A DNA stretch of 64,000 nt from Onchidella celtica (taxonomy: Eukaryota > Mollusca > Gastropoda > Systellommatophora > Onchidiidae), in contig OZ007581.1 in the NCBI GenBank assembly GCA_963931925.1, positions 10,600,192 through 10,664,191 on the forward strand, given 5' to 3'. Positions within the stretch are counted from its first letter, which is position 1. Each line of letters starts with the position of its first letter. The position numbers and the translations under genes are program-made. Under the pieces are notes generated by a model that was given only the letters and a program-made list of their open reading frames with translations, was not told the DNA's origin and did not search any database. Shown piece by piece: positions 23,991 through 35,600 of the stretch.

Positions 23991-23997
23991 TGGTATT

Positions 23998-24345
23998 CTG
24001 TCTCTCTCTCGTTCTCTCTTTTTCTTTCTCTTTCTCTCTGCATCTCTCTTACTCTCATTCTCTCTCTCTCTTACTCTCATTTTCTCTTTCTCTTTACCCT
24101 TCTTTTTCTGTCATTCTCTCTCTTTTTTTTCTCTCTGTCTCTATCTTTATCTTTCTGTCTCTCTTTCTCTCTCTTTCTCACTCCCTCTCTCTCTTTCTAG
24201 CTCTCACACTCTTTCTCTTTCTCTCTCTCCTTTCCCTCTCTCTCTTTCCCTTTCTCCATCTCCCTCTCTCTCTTTCTCTCTCTTACACATACACCCCCAT
24301 ATCTCTTTCTCTCTCTTTCCTTTTCTCTCTCTCCTTTACTCTTTT
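23998..24345 (+). repeat. (CT/CTTT)n pyrimidine tract
   Basis: About 350 bp of almost pure C/T on this strand (TCTCTC, TTTCTC and CCTCTC mixtures). Three overlapping Ser/Leu/Phe-rich open frames are a consequence of this composition. Confidence 0.9.
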
Positions 24346-24489
24346 CATACACTTTGTCTCATCCTCATCTCACCCTTTCTACAAATACACAACCCTTGCA
24401 TTGTTGAATGCCCAGGACGAACCCTTGATGTTCTAAAACATTTGAGTGGCATTTTGCCCAGACTATCTGACTATTACACTAGTTAATAC

Positions 24490-26630
24490 AAGTATGAACA
24501 TGTATATGATTTTTGTATGGACCAATAACTTAAATTGCTGAAAATAAGTGAACATCAAATTGATGTTCTAATGCTGTTCATTCAGGCTCCAAGCGCTATA
24601 TAAATACATTTAATAATAATTTGATGCTCCTGTTCATTTCAAGAATGGATCGGATTATTTTGCCAGCCGCAGAAATATTTTTGGGTTAGAACTGTTATAG
24701 AAAATTACAAATATACCACAAATTGCAGTTTAGATTATTCTGTATTGCATCACTCTTTGCAGTAAGTCAATTAACTGAATGTGTAGTCTTCATGCACATC
24801 CAAAGAAGGTACTACGCCTGCGGATCCAGGAAAGAATTATTTTCTGACGTGGACCCGCAACCCCTTTCCGAGAGAGGCTAAGATCTGCAACTTAATTTAA
24901 CAACCTGTATACTCGGTTGTTTACAAAACTTTTTCCAGATCTGTACAAAACAACTTTTTGAGAATTTTATCAGTGTGTTAGAATTATATATGAATGTATT
25001 TAATTCTATGTTAAACCTAACAGCTCTGAATACGAAACATAAATAATGAAAGTGTACCCAAATAGACAATGAAGGGTGCAAAGTGGTTGTTACTGTGCCG
25101 ACGTGCCGTAAAACCCGAACTCAAACTCAAGCACTTATTGCTGACTTCACAATAACTTACTGAGAGTACAAATACCTAAGGATTTCAAAAAAAAAAAACA
25201 CCAAAAAAACCAACTGACAATTCCAGAGTAAATCAAAATTTATATGGAAAAGAAAAGACTCAATAAATTGACTAGACTTCATTTTATTGGACACGGTAAA
25301 TATTGAGATAATTTCAGAAATTTATTAAACAGTTCTGTCTATTTGTGCATTTTACATCATATTGTGTGTTACTTGTAACTTATGTCATTGGTTAAAATCA
25401 AAAAAGCAAGAATAAGGACAATAACATAGATTTTTAAGAAACTATACTTTTTCTTGTATTTATTTCTAATAATGAAATACACGTAGTTGAATGTCCATCC
25501 ACAAGAGAAGATAAATGTGAGAATACTTTGAAAGATTAAATTCTGTACATTTGTACTTTTGAACAAATCCAGTTAAAGCTGCACACTGGTTCAGACCTAG
25601 GATATACAAATTATTATGGTAAAATGTAAGAAAATACAAATCTGCACTCCAGTGAACTACAAAACTTTGAAAGGCATAAAGGAAGCAGTCTTAGCTGGTG
25701 GGGGGGGGGGGGGGGAGTATTGCAGCTGCGGGGCTACAGCTAAAAAGTTTGCCTTTACATAAACTCTTTCAAGCCTTGATTTTGATTCACTGAAAAGCCA
25801 CTTTCATGACAGAACTAATCATATCTGATAACAAAATTAAAGGGGAAGGTTTCTCCAACAGCAAGCTTTCACTTATATTCACTAGTAAACTTCGAACATT
25901 TTTCACTTTGCTTATGTCATACCCTCCATAGACATAATCATCTCTTTCTCTCTCCAACTTTCAAAACTGCAGTATTATCTAAATGTTGTTGTTAAAATTA
26001 TTGGGGGCCTTGCCCCTACCTTCACCTCTCGGCCCCCATTCTGTCATGCCTGCTTGAAACAAATCATTCATAAAGTATTATACTTTTGTCCCTCACACAT
26101 AGATAGCTCCACTGCTATGAAATCATTTGGTTTATAGAGACAAGAAAATGTACACTCCAATGCCAAACTCACATATTACACTCGTGTCCACATGTACAAA
26201 TAACTGAGCACTTCACTGACTTACACAAATGTAAGCACAGCCCTAGGGCAGACAGAGCACTGAGCAAAGTAATCAGTTATAATTTTTTAATTATAATACA
26301 AGTTTAAAATCTTCCGACACACACAAAATCAAATGCTGATCTATTATGGATTTAAACATAAGCATGAGTAATCTTTATTTTGTTTAGAAAAAACACCAAA
26401 AACACAAGAAATATATCTTTTCAGTGTATGATTATCAGTAAAAAGAAACAGGGCTAATGTTATGGGCAAATGTTGCATCTCTTGTTGTGGATTGTACATT
26501 GGCAAGACTGAACTTTGCTAACAAAACCATTCTCTGCCTGCATTTATAAAATAAGGTACGAATTACAGTCAAAAGAGACTTATGCACGCGCACATACATA
26601 CACACGTACTGCAAAGTAAAGGCACAAGAT
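24490..26630. other. No gene seen
   Basis: AT-rich intergenic DNA with a poly-G run at about 25699-25715. No recognisable coding sequence on either strand. Confidence 0.4.
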
Positions 26631-26640
26631 GATGTTATAT

Positions 26641-26930
26641 TTAACTCATTTGCTATAGTGATTCGGCTCTTTGATTTTTACTTCGCTGGGGAAAGCCAAA
26701 TATTGTATTTGGCGCGAGTGGACGCCAATTTTCCAACACTAACATCTAAACCAACTTTTCAAAATCTCGAAATAGGTCCTGGTTAACTTTGATTTATAAA
26801 ATGTTCTTGTCTTGTGTTCATGCTGAATAAAAGAAGAGCATCTTCGAATCACCCTTAAATTTCAAACTGGATAGTGTTGAGAGTTCTTCCACACCCACAA
26901 CAGTTACCATAGGAAATAAGTTAAACTTCT
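26641..26930. mobile_element. TTAA-bordered MITE, copy 1
   Basis: Begins TTAACTCATTTGCTATAG and ends CCATAGGAAATAAGTTAA (inverted match). The interior shares GGAAAGCC, GAGTGGAC, TTTCCAACACTAA, AAATTTCAAACTGGATAGTG, TTGAGAGTTC and CCACACCCACAA with the diverged copy at 30543-30845. Confidence 0.65.
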
Positions 26931-27504
26931 AAAGATACAGAAAATGATCCATGTGGTGGTAGAGTATCCAAGAAATATAAATACAATATAACACTGAGTA
27001 AAATTTGAGGCTTAACATATCGAATGTTTTTTACATCTTTCTCGAAATAAAACGGACTTCATACACATACAGCGTTCTGGAAAATAAACAGGTAAAATCA
27101 ATTTGAAATAATGAATGACACAAAAAGAAAATGCAGAGGAAAAGACAAACGTATGAAAGACCACAAGCTGGATAAGGTAAACAGTACACTGTAGATCAGA
27201 TCAGCTGCCTGAAAGATTAAAAACAACAACAATAATAACAACAAATAAAACATCAACATTTCACTGGTGGTTCTAAACCTTTTTAAACATGTTTCTGCCT
27301 TCCATTCATGAATCATAGCTTTATTTCCCCAACAACAATTCATCTTGTCCATTTTTAACCATATTGTCAAATATGGAACCATCCAGCCACTGGGACAATT
27401 AGTTGAAAAACTCTCGAATGGATCTCGGAATGGGGAGAGGAGCGTTTATGGAGATGTCTGGTGTGCTAGGATTCTGGTTCCTGTCACCAAATCAAATCAA
27501 ACTT

Positions 27505-27677
27505 TTTAACCCTATTCTAACCCAATGGGTCTGTCAGACCCAAAGTTCACTGATTTTTGCCATAACTAAGCAGCATTCTTTTTTTTTTCTCTCTCTGTTT
27601 GTGAAGTCTGGGTCTCATAGACCCACAAGGTATGAATCTTAAAATGCTAACTAGGGACATTAAAAAAGGGTTAAAAA
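27505..27677. mobile_element. Small piggyBac-like MITE
   Basis: TTTTTAACCCTATTCTAACC at the left is answered by AAAAAAGGGTTAAAAA at the right. The interior has paired GGGTCTGTCAGACCC and GGGTCTCATAGACCC motifs. Size 170 bp, no coding potential. Assignment to piggyBac rests on TTAA plus CCC termini. Confidence 0.45.
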
Positions 27678-27999
27678 ACAACAACAAAAAAATAAATAAA
27701 ACAGAGCTGGCAACACTGACTGAACAACCCAGATTAGTAGAATTAAGCAACAGCAATTGAGCTGAATATCTATATCTTGGGAAAAAAAATTATTAAACAC
27801 AATGTGGGACAAAAAAGCAAAATAAGTAAATAAAACAAAAGTGGCTCACGTTACACATAGTATGCATTATTCCCCCCCCCCTCCCACACACACACACACA
27901 CACACGCTCCAAGTCCAAAACACCATCCACACCCCTCGATTAGAACTACTGCATGTTCATAATGTAACTTTTAAAACCCAGAACATTAAAAGCAGATAA

Positions 28000-28570
28000 C
28001 ACACATAGAATGTTTTTCCTGAAACTGTTAGTTAGCTGACATGAATAGAACATTTTTCATAAACTGTTAGGTAGCTATATAACATGAATAGAACATTTTT
28101 CATAAAATATGACAGAACATTTTCGATAAATTATTATGTGTCTCCATGGCATGAACAGAACATTGCCCCTAAACTGTTAAGTAGCTATGACAGAATAAGA
28201 TCAATTTTCCATAAACTACTGTGTGGCTATATGACAAAAATAGAATATCTTGAATTCTGTAGTTTCATGAACCAAAAACATTTTCCATAAACTATTATAT
28301 TGCTATATGACATAAACAGAACTTTAAATAAACCTTTCTGTAGCTCATATAATAGACATATATTTTCCATAAACTATTATGTAGCCATATGACATAAACA
28401 GAACTTAGAATAAACGTTTCTGTAGAAATAGAACATTTTCAATAAACTATTATGTAACCATATATGTGACACAAAAAACCCCTTTTCAGTTAAGCATGAA
28501 ATAGCCATGTATATGACAGAAATAAAACATTTGCAATAAGCTGTTAGGTAGCTATAATACTGAGACATGA
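28000..28570 (+). repeat. Diverged tandem repeat (ACATTTTCCATAAACTATTA family)
   Basis: About nine degenerate repeats, 55-75 bp apart, each with a version of ATGACATAAACAGAACATTT and CATAAACTATTATGTAGCTA. Units vary by substitution and length. Non-coding; the short open frames inside are repetitive. Confidence 0.75.
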
Positions 28571-29404
28571 TGGAAATCTTACAGTGTTTATCATGAGAAA
28601 TAATTCAATACTTTGATGAACTGTTTGCCTTTTGTAAGTGTAGGTTATTAGCAGAGCCGCCTTAATGCATGAGCACACCATGTAAATTTACATTTGTTTT
28701 TGAAACAAGGAAGAAAATCCAACTGCCTTGCCCAAAGCCCAAAATGATATTAAGACAGCCCTGGTTGTTAGGTCTCAAGGCCCTCTCATTCTCTCTCTTA
28801 CTTTCTACATTCCATCTTCATATGTCTTCATATCTTCTTCATTATTCATCTCATTCAATACTTCTACTTTTGTCTAACTTTCAAGTTCTCGCTTTTCCAT
28901 TCTCTTCCATCACATCCCCTCAGATTATCTGACACTGTCTTACTCTATATCTCATTCCCTTCTCTGTCTCTCAGTTATCTCCTCAGGCATTTCTTTTCCT
29001 CATCATACTCGGACAACATGGTGAACCAAACAGCTAGGGAGATTTTGTTTTACTTTTGGTTTGGACACAAATTTATATATTTAATGTACAGATTTCACAT
29101 CAACCTAAAGATAATAAATGGAGATACTGAATTTGTTTATATCTTTTTTTTCTTGCTATGATACAAAATTTATTTTATTCCATAACTTGAAGAGATAAAA
29201 TTTACTGAGTTCATAATAATGAATGGCTTGAAGCGTCTATGAAATACAGGTGTTCTCATGTTTAATGTCTAGCGTTTTTTAACAAGAAGATTAAAAATTG
29301 TCTAGTTTTACTCATTCATGTGTCCTTTTTTGCAAGCGCAAACACAAAGAGATTTTGCAGGGTAAAATGATTTGGCCTAAGAATGAAAAAATCCTGGCAA
29401 ATCT
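28571..29404. other. Region downstream of the Rh gene; likely 3' UTR
   Basis: No separate gene seen. On the minus strand, overlapping AATAAA hexamers occur at 29169-29174 and 29174-29179, about 230 bp past the Rh stop codon, and are candidate poly(A) signals. Confidence 0.4.
29169..29179 (-). terminator. Candidate poly(A) signals of the Rh gene
   Basis: Two overlapping AATAAA on the minus strand about 230 bp after the TGA. The spacing is plausible for a 3' UTR, with no other support. Confidence 0.35.
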
Positions 29405-29658
29405 TCATACCATATTGTCTTTCTCCTCCACCTGTAGATGAGCTTTTCCTTCTCCTAACAACAAAGGGATGCCACTCTCGTCTGCTTTTCCAGACGGTTT
29501 GAAAATCTTTCTTCTCTCAAGTTCACTAATGACCTGGGAAATCAGCGGCGTCATGTCACTCTGATCTGGGTCATCAGGCACATGCCAGGTAGGGCCGTCT
29601 TCAAACAGGCGAGTGCCGGATGGCTGGCCAAGAAATGAGCATATCTTGATGATGAAAC
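29405..29658 (-). CDS. Rh50: Rh channel, exon 9 and stop
   Basis: [20 protein letters not shown] then a cytosolic tail with [15 protein letters not shown] and EKDNMV before TGA (29405-29407). CSFLGQP-like sequence after the last span is typical of Rh proteins. Acceptor TTATTCCAG. Confidence 0.9.
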
Positions 29659-32600
29659 CTGGAATAATGTAACTGTAATTACTCGTGTGGTTCTGTATTA
29701 TTTCATTTGGGCTGTATTTGAGAAGTTCAGATTAAATACATGTAATGCAGAATTGTATTATTTTGTGTGTCATGGTTTTTCTGTTTGGAAGTTCTCTGCC
29801 CTTGGCATTTGCACTTCTCTTTTTCTTGTTTTTTTTTCCTTTTTTCTTTTTCTTGTACTTGTTTTTTTTATTTTTGTGGCAGAGATCAGTTTTTTAAATT
29901 TTGCCGGGGCAGCCGACCTTGTTAGGCCTGCTCATCTCGACTTTCAGATGCTAAGGCATCTTTATTGTGCCCAATGTGCAAATGGGCATGCCGAGTTTTT
30001 CGTTCCTATCCGAGAAGACTATGTGCTTGATTCTACCTACCATAAGATCAGGGACAGGAATTTCCCCCCCAAAATTCCAACAATGCTGCACCGACTGGGA
30101 ATCGAACCTGGTACCTTGGGCATGTGAGGCGAGCACCTTATCTCTGGACCAACGTGTCTCCCATTGCACTATTCTGTAAGGGCCATAGTGCGCTAAGAAC
30201 AGTCTATTTTGCCTTGGTTTTAGTGTGCGATGTGGATTTTTGAGTTTAAAGGGGCCTTGTACTCTAGTGAAACAAAAACAAATCTGTTGTGCTTGTTGAT
30301 TCACAGGAAATTCAAGTCTGAGTGAAAATGGGTGCAAAACAGACTTTATTTCACTCATTTGGCTCTCCATCAGCGCTTTAAGAATCAAAAGTTGGTGAAT
30401 GTATTTAAAAAAACAAAACAAAAAAAGCTAATAAATTTTTAATTTTTTGTTTAGATGGATCTGACGTCTCAAATTTACTTAACATTTTCAGAGTTTAATA
30501 AATAATACATCAACTTTCTCATACATACAGAGGGCTAATCTCAACTCATTCACTACGGAATGCAAAATTTTCATCTTGCAGGTTTTTGCTTCAGTATGGA
30601 AAGCCGAGTATTCGGCTCGAGTGGACTCCAAGTTTCCAACACTAATGTCTGAGCCAACTTATCCAAATATTGAATCCTATCCTGGTTCATTGGATTTTCC
30701 TTTACTTTAATGTGTAATGTATTATGTCTTATGTTTATACTGAGTGAAAGAAAAAACATCTTTGAACTATATCTAAATTTCAAACTGGATAGTGTTGAGA
30801 GTTCCTGTCCACACCCACAATCGTTACCATTGTGAATGAATTATGTTCCAACACTTACCCACGATGAGACCTCCACCAATTGCAAATGCCAGAGTAACCG
30901 CAAGGGCAATGAGCTGATAGCCTGCCTGTTCTCCTGCTGATCTCCCTTGGCCTGGACTCACCTCCATGTGACCCTGGAGCTCCGCCCACTCTGGGCTTGA
31001 AGCATTGGGAGCCATGGCGGGAAACTGACGATACAACCTGGATCAGTTGGGGGTAAAAAAAACAACAACTCTGTAATACGCATGCAAAATCAAAACCTGC
31101 CAGGTATTTATGGAGGACCAAGAACAAAACACAGCGTGATAAGGTCAGGAACACGAAGGTCACAGAAATGGTGGTAGAAACATCAGACTACTAACACATT
31201 AAGCAACAGATAGTCATGTGATCAATAATGGGTACAACATATGAAGCTATACAGCACAAAATCTCAGTAGCTTAAAAGATGCAGATCTAGTTAGAGTGAC
31301 CATTGTTGAGGTGAACTGCTGATGGTAAGAATGATCTAATCTGTCTTTGTTTGCTCTGATGTGTATTACTCCATTGCTCATGGATGATCTTAGAATTTGA
31401 TGGAATTGAAGAATTTCATGCTGGGACATGCCCCCATTTGTCAAGAACAGATTTAATTCATAAATGTTTCCACTGACTAAATTTTTGTGAGAGAGCAGTG
31501 AGTAATTTTTACAAACGTAATTATTGTGCGAGCCAGCATAACTTGGTCTCGTAAACAATTTGTTTTGAACAGTTTTTTTTTATAATAGATAGACAGAAGA
31601 TGTGGGGAAGGATAGACGGACAGCGTAGGTGTGCATGGCTGAGCACTTTTTATATCTCGTGTTTTGAACTAGGTTGTCACAAATCCCAGACTGGGAGATG
31701 TAATAGTTTATGACAGGACGACAATCACGAACAAACGAGTTTAACACTTAACAAAACAACCCATCAGACTCACACATTTATTAAACATAAGTATACATAT
31801 AATAGCGCAATTACATACATTATATTATTGAAATGACTGCCGTACAACGGCCTTATTCTCACACACACTCTCCCGCGGATCCACAATCCGGTAGTCACTC
31901 CTAAAGGCACTTCGGCCTCAGCCTCTCCCCTCAGGGTCTTAATAGCGCATTAATAATTTACTGGCACCGCAGTCTCTCAATATCCCCTCCCTATTGTCAT
32001 ACACCTTAGCACTCCCCTAGCACCTCAGCAGGGCAACAACACATTATTATTTCCATAGCCATCAACATGGCAACAACATAGTATCAGTTCACTAGCCTAT
32101 CAACATGGCAACAATATAGTATCTCATTCACTCTCATATCTACGTCCCTGTCCGTGGCCTGACTGCCACGACTTTATGTGCCTCTACTGTCCTGTACTGA
32201 CAGCCTCACTTCTGGCCTATGTGTGGCCTCCGGCCCTAGGCTGGCCTATCCCTTGTGCTCATCGAGGGGGCTCTTCGGCCCGTCCCCGACACCTACAAGA
32301 ATAACATTACATTGGTATAATACCCTACCATTTCTATTCACTCCACCTCTCCTTACAACCCACGAAGCGTACACACACTAGTTCACCTTTCACTCACCAC
32401 ACATCTTACGGTAACACACCTCCATCGGAGTACACACTACTCACTCGCGCTACAAATCCATGAACTCACTTTCATCTATCGCTCATGGCGCACATTGCTA
32501 TATCCAATATCAAGGACTTCCACATTCCTCACATATACTTATTCACATCATGGTAATAGACGAATATAATATAATACATCAATCATAATAATCAATCAAC

Positions 32601-35600
32601 GTTCTACATACCAGTCATTACTGGGAAGACTCTCACTAGTCTTCTCGACTGCTTCCCTTTATGTCCGCCCGATGGGCTCTTATTCACAGGTCCGCTCCGT
32701 CGGACCTTCTAACTTGCAGTGATAGTTATACAGCGCTTTCGCCTCATTCAGACCCCCCCCCCACTACTCACAACAGCACGCTTAACTTGCTGTCTACTGT
32801 GAGTCCTTCTTACTCTACACCCGCTCTGTAGCAATCCCCTTAATTGCACTCACTCCACTCGTGACATCATCCCCCACCCCAAAAAAATTAATGCAATTAA
32901 TTTCAAATCGCATCAAGATGACTGTCAACGAGTGAGCGTGAGCAATACGTACACTAAAAAAAAATGACCTAGCAGTTCCCCTAGTATATAAAGTACCGGA
33001 ATCGGGGGAAAACATGGGGATCAATATGGTCTGCAATATGCATATATGTGTCACATCATCAATAGCTAACTAAACACCATACTTAATACAGAATCAAAAG
33101 CCAATCAACCTATCAACCATTCTTCATATCATATTTATAATGTCAATATTTTAAAGTCGACTCATTCACACAGATCCTGTCAATGTTCCTGTCCTCCGAT
33201 GTATAAGCTCCTGAAATCTTGCCCTAGGCTCGACTAAGGTAGTCGGCGATATGATTGCTGGTTCCTGGAATTGGTTGAATAACGAAGGTATACGGCTGCA
33301 AAGCCAATGCCCATCTAGACAAGCGTGGGCTGGACGAACGATTCTTCGACAAAAATGTCAGTGGCTTGTGGTCTGTCTGGATACAAACTTCTCGTCCCAT
33401 GAGATAACGTCCCAATTTCTGGACGGACCAGACAATGGCAAGACACTCACGCTCTATCACAGAATACTTTCTTTCTCTCTGCAATAACTTCCTACTGACA
33501 TAACATACAGGATGGAGACATTCGTTCTTCTCCTGTAGAAGACAAGCGCCGACACCAGAGTCCGACGCATCCGTTCTGAGGATAAAATTAGATCGAAAAT
33601 CGGGTAATATCAGAATGGGTGACGATGATAATGCTGTCACCAAATTATCAAATGCTGTCTGACATTCAGACGTCCACTGGACCTTATCGGGTTGTCCCTT
33701 CTTAGTAAGGTCAGTAAGAGAAGATGACAAGGAGGAAAAATTTGGAATGAACTTTCTGTAATAATTTAAAATACCCACTAAGCTTCTGACTTGTTTCTTT
33801 GTTTTTGGGATTTGCAACCCTACTAACTTGTCAATTTTTGTTACTTCAGGTCTCTGAACACCTCTACCCACGATATGTCCTAAGAATACTATCTCTGGAC
33901 ATGCCAAATCCATCTTTGCGGGTTTAGCAGTTAGCCCAAACTGGCGTAATCGTTGAAAAATTACTGTTAGTGTCTGAATATGATCAGACCATGTCGACGT
34001 ATGACATGCTATATCGTCAAAGAATGACACGACATTAGGTATGTCCTTCAACACTAGTCTCATTAATCGTGCAAACGTCGCTGGCGCGTTTACCAACCCA
34101 AATGGCATGACCTTAAATTGGAATAATCCAATGGGCGTTTGGAACGCCGTGTATTGTTTAGACTCCTCAGTAAGCGGGATTTCCCAATACCCTTTCGTCA
34201 AATCTATCTTGGAAAACCACGTGGACCCGGCCAATGAAGCTATTAATTCCTCCTGAAACGGGATAGGCTCCCTATCGCCTACCGTAATAGTGTTCAATCT
34301 TCGAAAATCAATACAGAACCGCACCGATCCATCAAGTTTTTTCACGAGGACGATGGGTGATGAATACGGCGATGTTGATGGTTCTATCACATCTAACTTC
34401 AACATCGACTCAACTTCCTTTATAACTCTATCTCTCGAAGAAAAAGGCAACGGATACGGTCTAAGAAATACTGGCTTATCCGAAGTCAACTTTATTTGGT
34501 GCTGGATCACCGTAGTGCGACCCGGCAAATCCGTAACAACATCCGGAAATGACGCTAACAGGGTCTCAAGTTCCCTACTCCTTGAACTGGCAAGGTCAGG
34601 GTTAATGTTAACGTCCCTGTAACCTTGTGTCGGAGTTAACTCCGGCAATTGAATTTGTAACTCTTCCTGCGCCTCGGTGTCGCTTACGTCACAGTCCAAC
34701 TGGTCTACGACCCCCGTACAAGCAGTAGAGAAGACAGTCTCCTCTGGTCTTGTCTGTGCACACAGATACTGTGGTCTCTCATAAAATCTCTGTAGCATAT
34801 TAACATGGAAAACCTTACTCGCTCCATCAATGTGGATAGCGTAATCTACCTTTGAAACAACTCGCTCAATAACATAAGGGCCTTTCCATGTCATCAATAA
34901 CTTATTATGGTCCGTAGGTAACAACAACAGAACCTTGTCTCCTGGCTTAAAAATTCTCAGTTTGGACCCTCTATCTTTATAGTCTTTTGCTCTTTTCGAA
35001 GCGATACTAGAAGCTTCTTCTGCTATAGTGCGCGCTGCAGATAGTCTTTCTCTTAAATCAACAAGGTACTGAAACCTTTTTAAACGGTTCCGAAACCGTG
35101 GGGATCTTTTGAAGAGGAGCCTGGGGTGTACGACCCTTATGCGTCGTCTTTTGGCACGCACTGCACGTCTTACAATATAACCGCACATCTCTGTATACTG
35201 ACGGCCAATAAAAATCTTTCAGAACTCTCTGCTTGGTTCTAGTACTTCCCATATGACCCGCTAATGGAACATCCTGGGCCAGACGCAATACTGTAGCAAT
35301 TAACGACCGTGGCACGACGACCTGCTTTTGAACGGAAGCCACTGTGACGTACATACGGAACAGAATGCCCCCCTGGACAAAAAAGGAGGACGACCCGTTC
35401 TTATATCTCCTCGTTTTCTCGGTTCGCGCTTCCCCAAAACATGGGTTTAATGATGGGTCCTCCCTTTGTAATCTCGCCAAGCGCTCTGGCGTGATATCTA
35501 GGTTGACCGCTGGCGTAGCCAAAGGTCTAATCTTATCTTTATCGGCTACCCGTCGGCGTGTTTCGACCGCGGCGCAAAAGTCAATACCTTTTGATTGCGA

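Noticed and set aside
23904-24486. Ser/Leu/Phe-rich frames that look like membrane proteins
   Set aside because: Pure pyrimidine tract. Three frames are open at once.
32178-32381. 67-codon frame, repeated identically at 38884-39087
   Set aside because: It lies in the LTR, antisense to the element. The identity only reflects the LTR pair.
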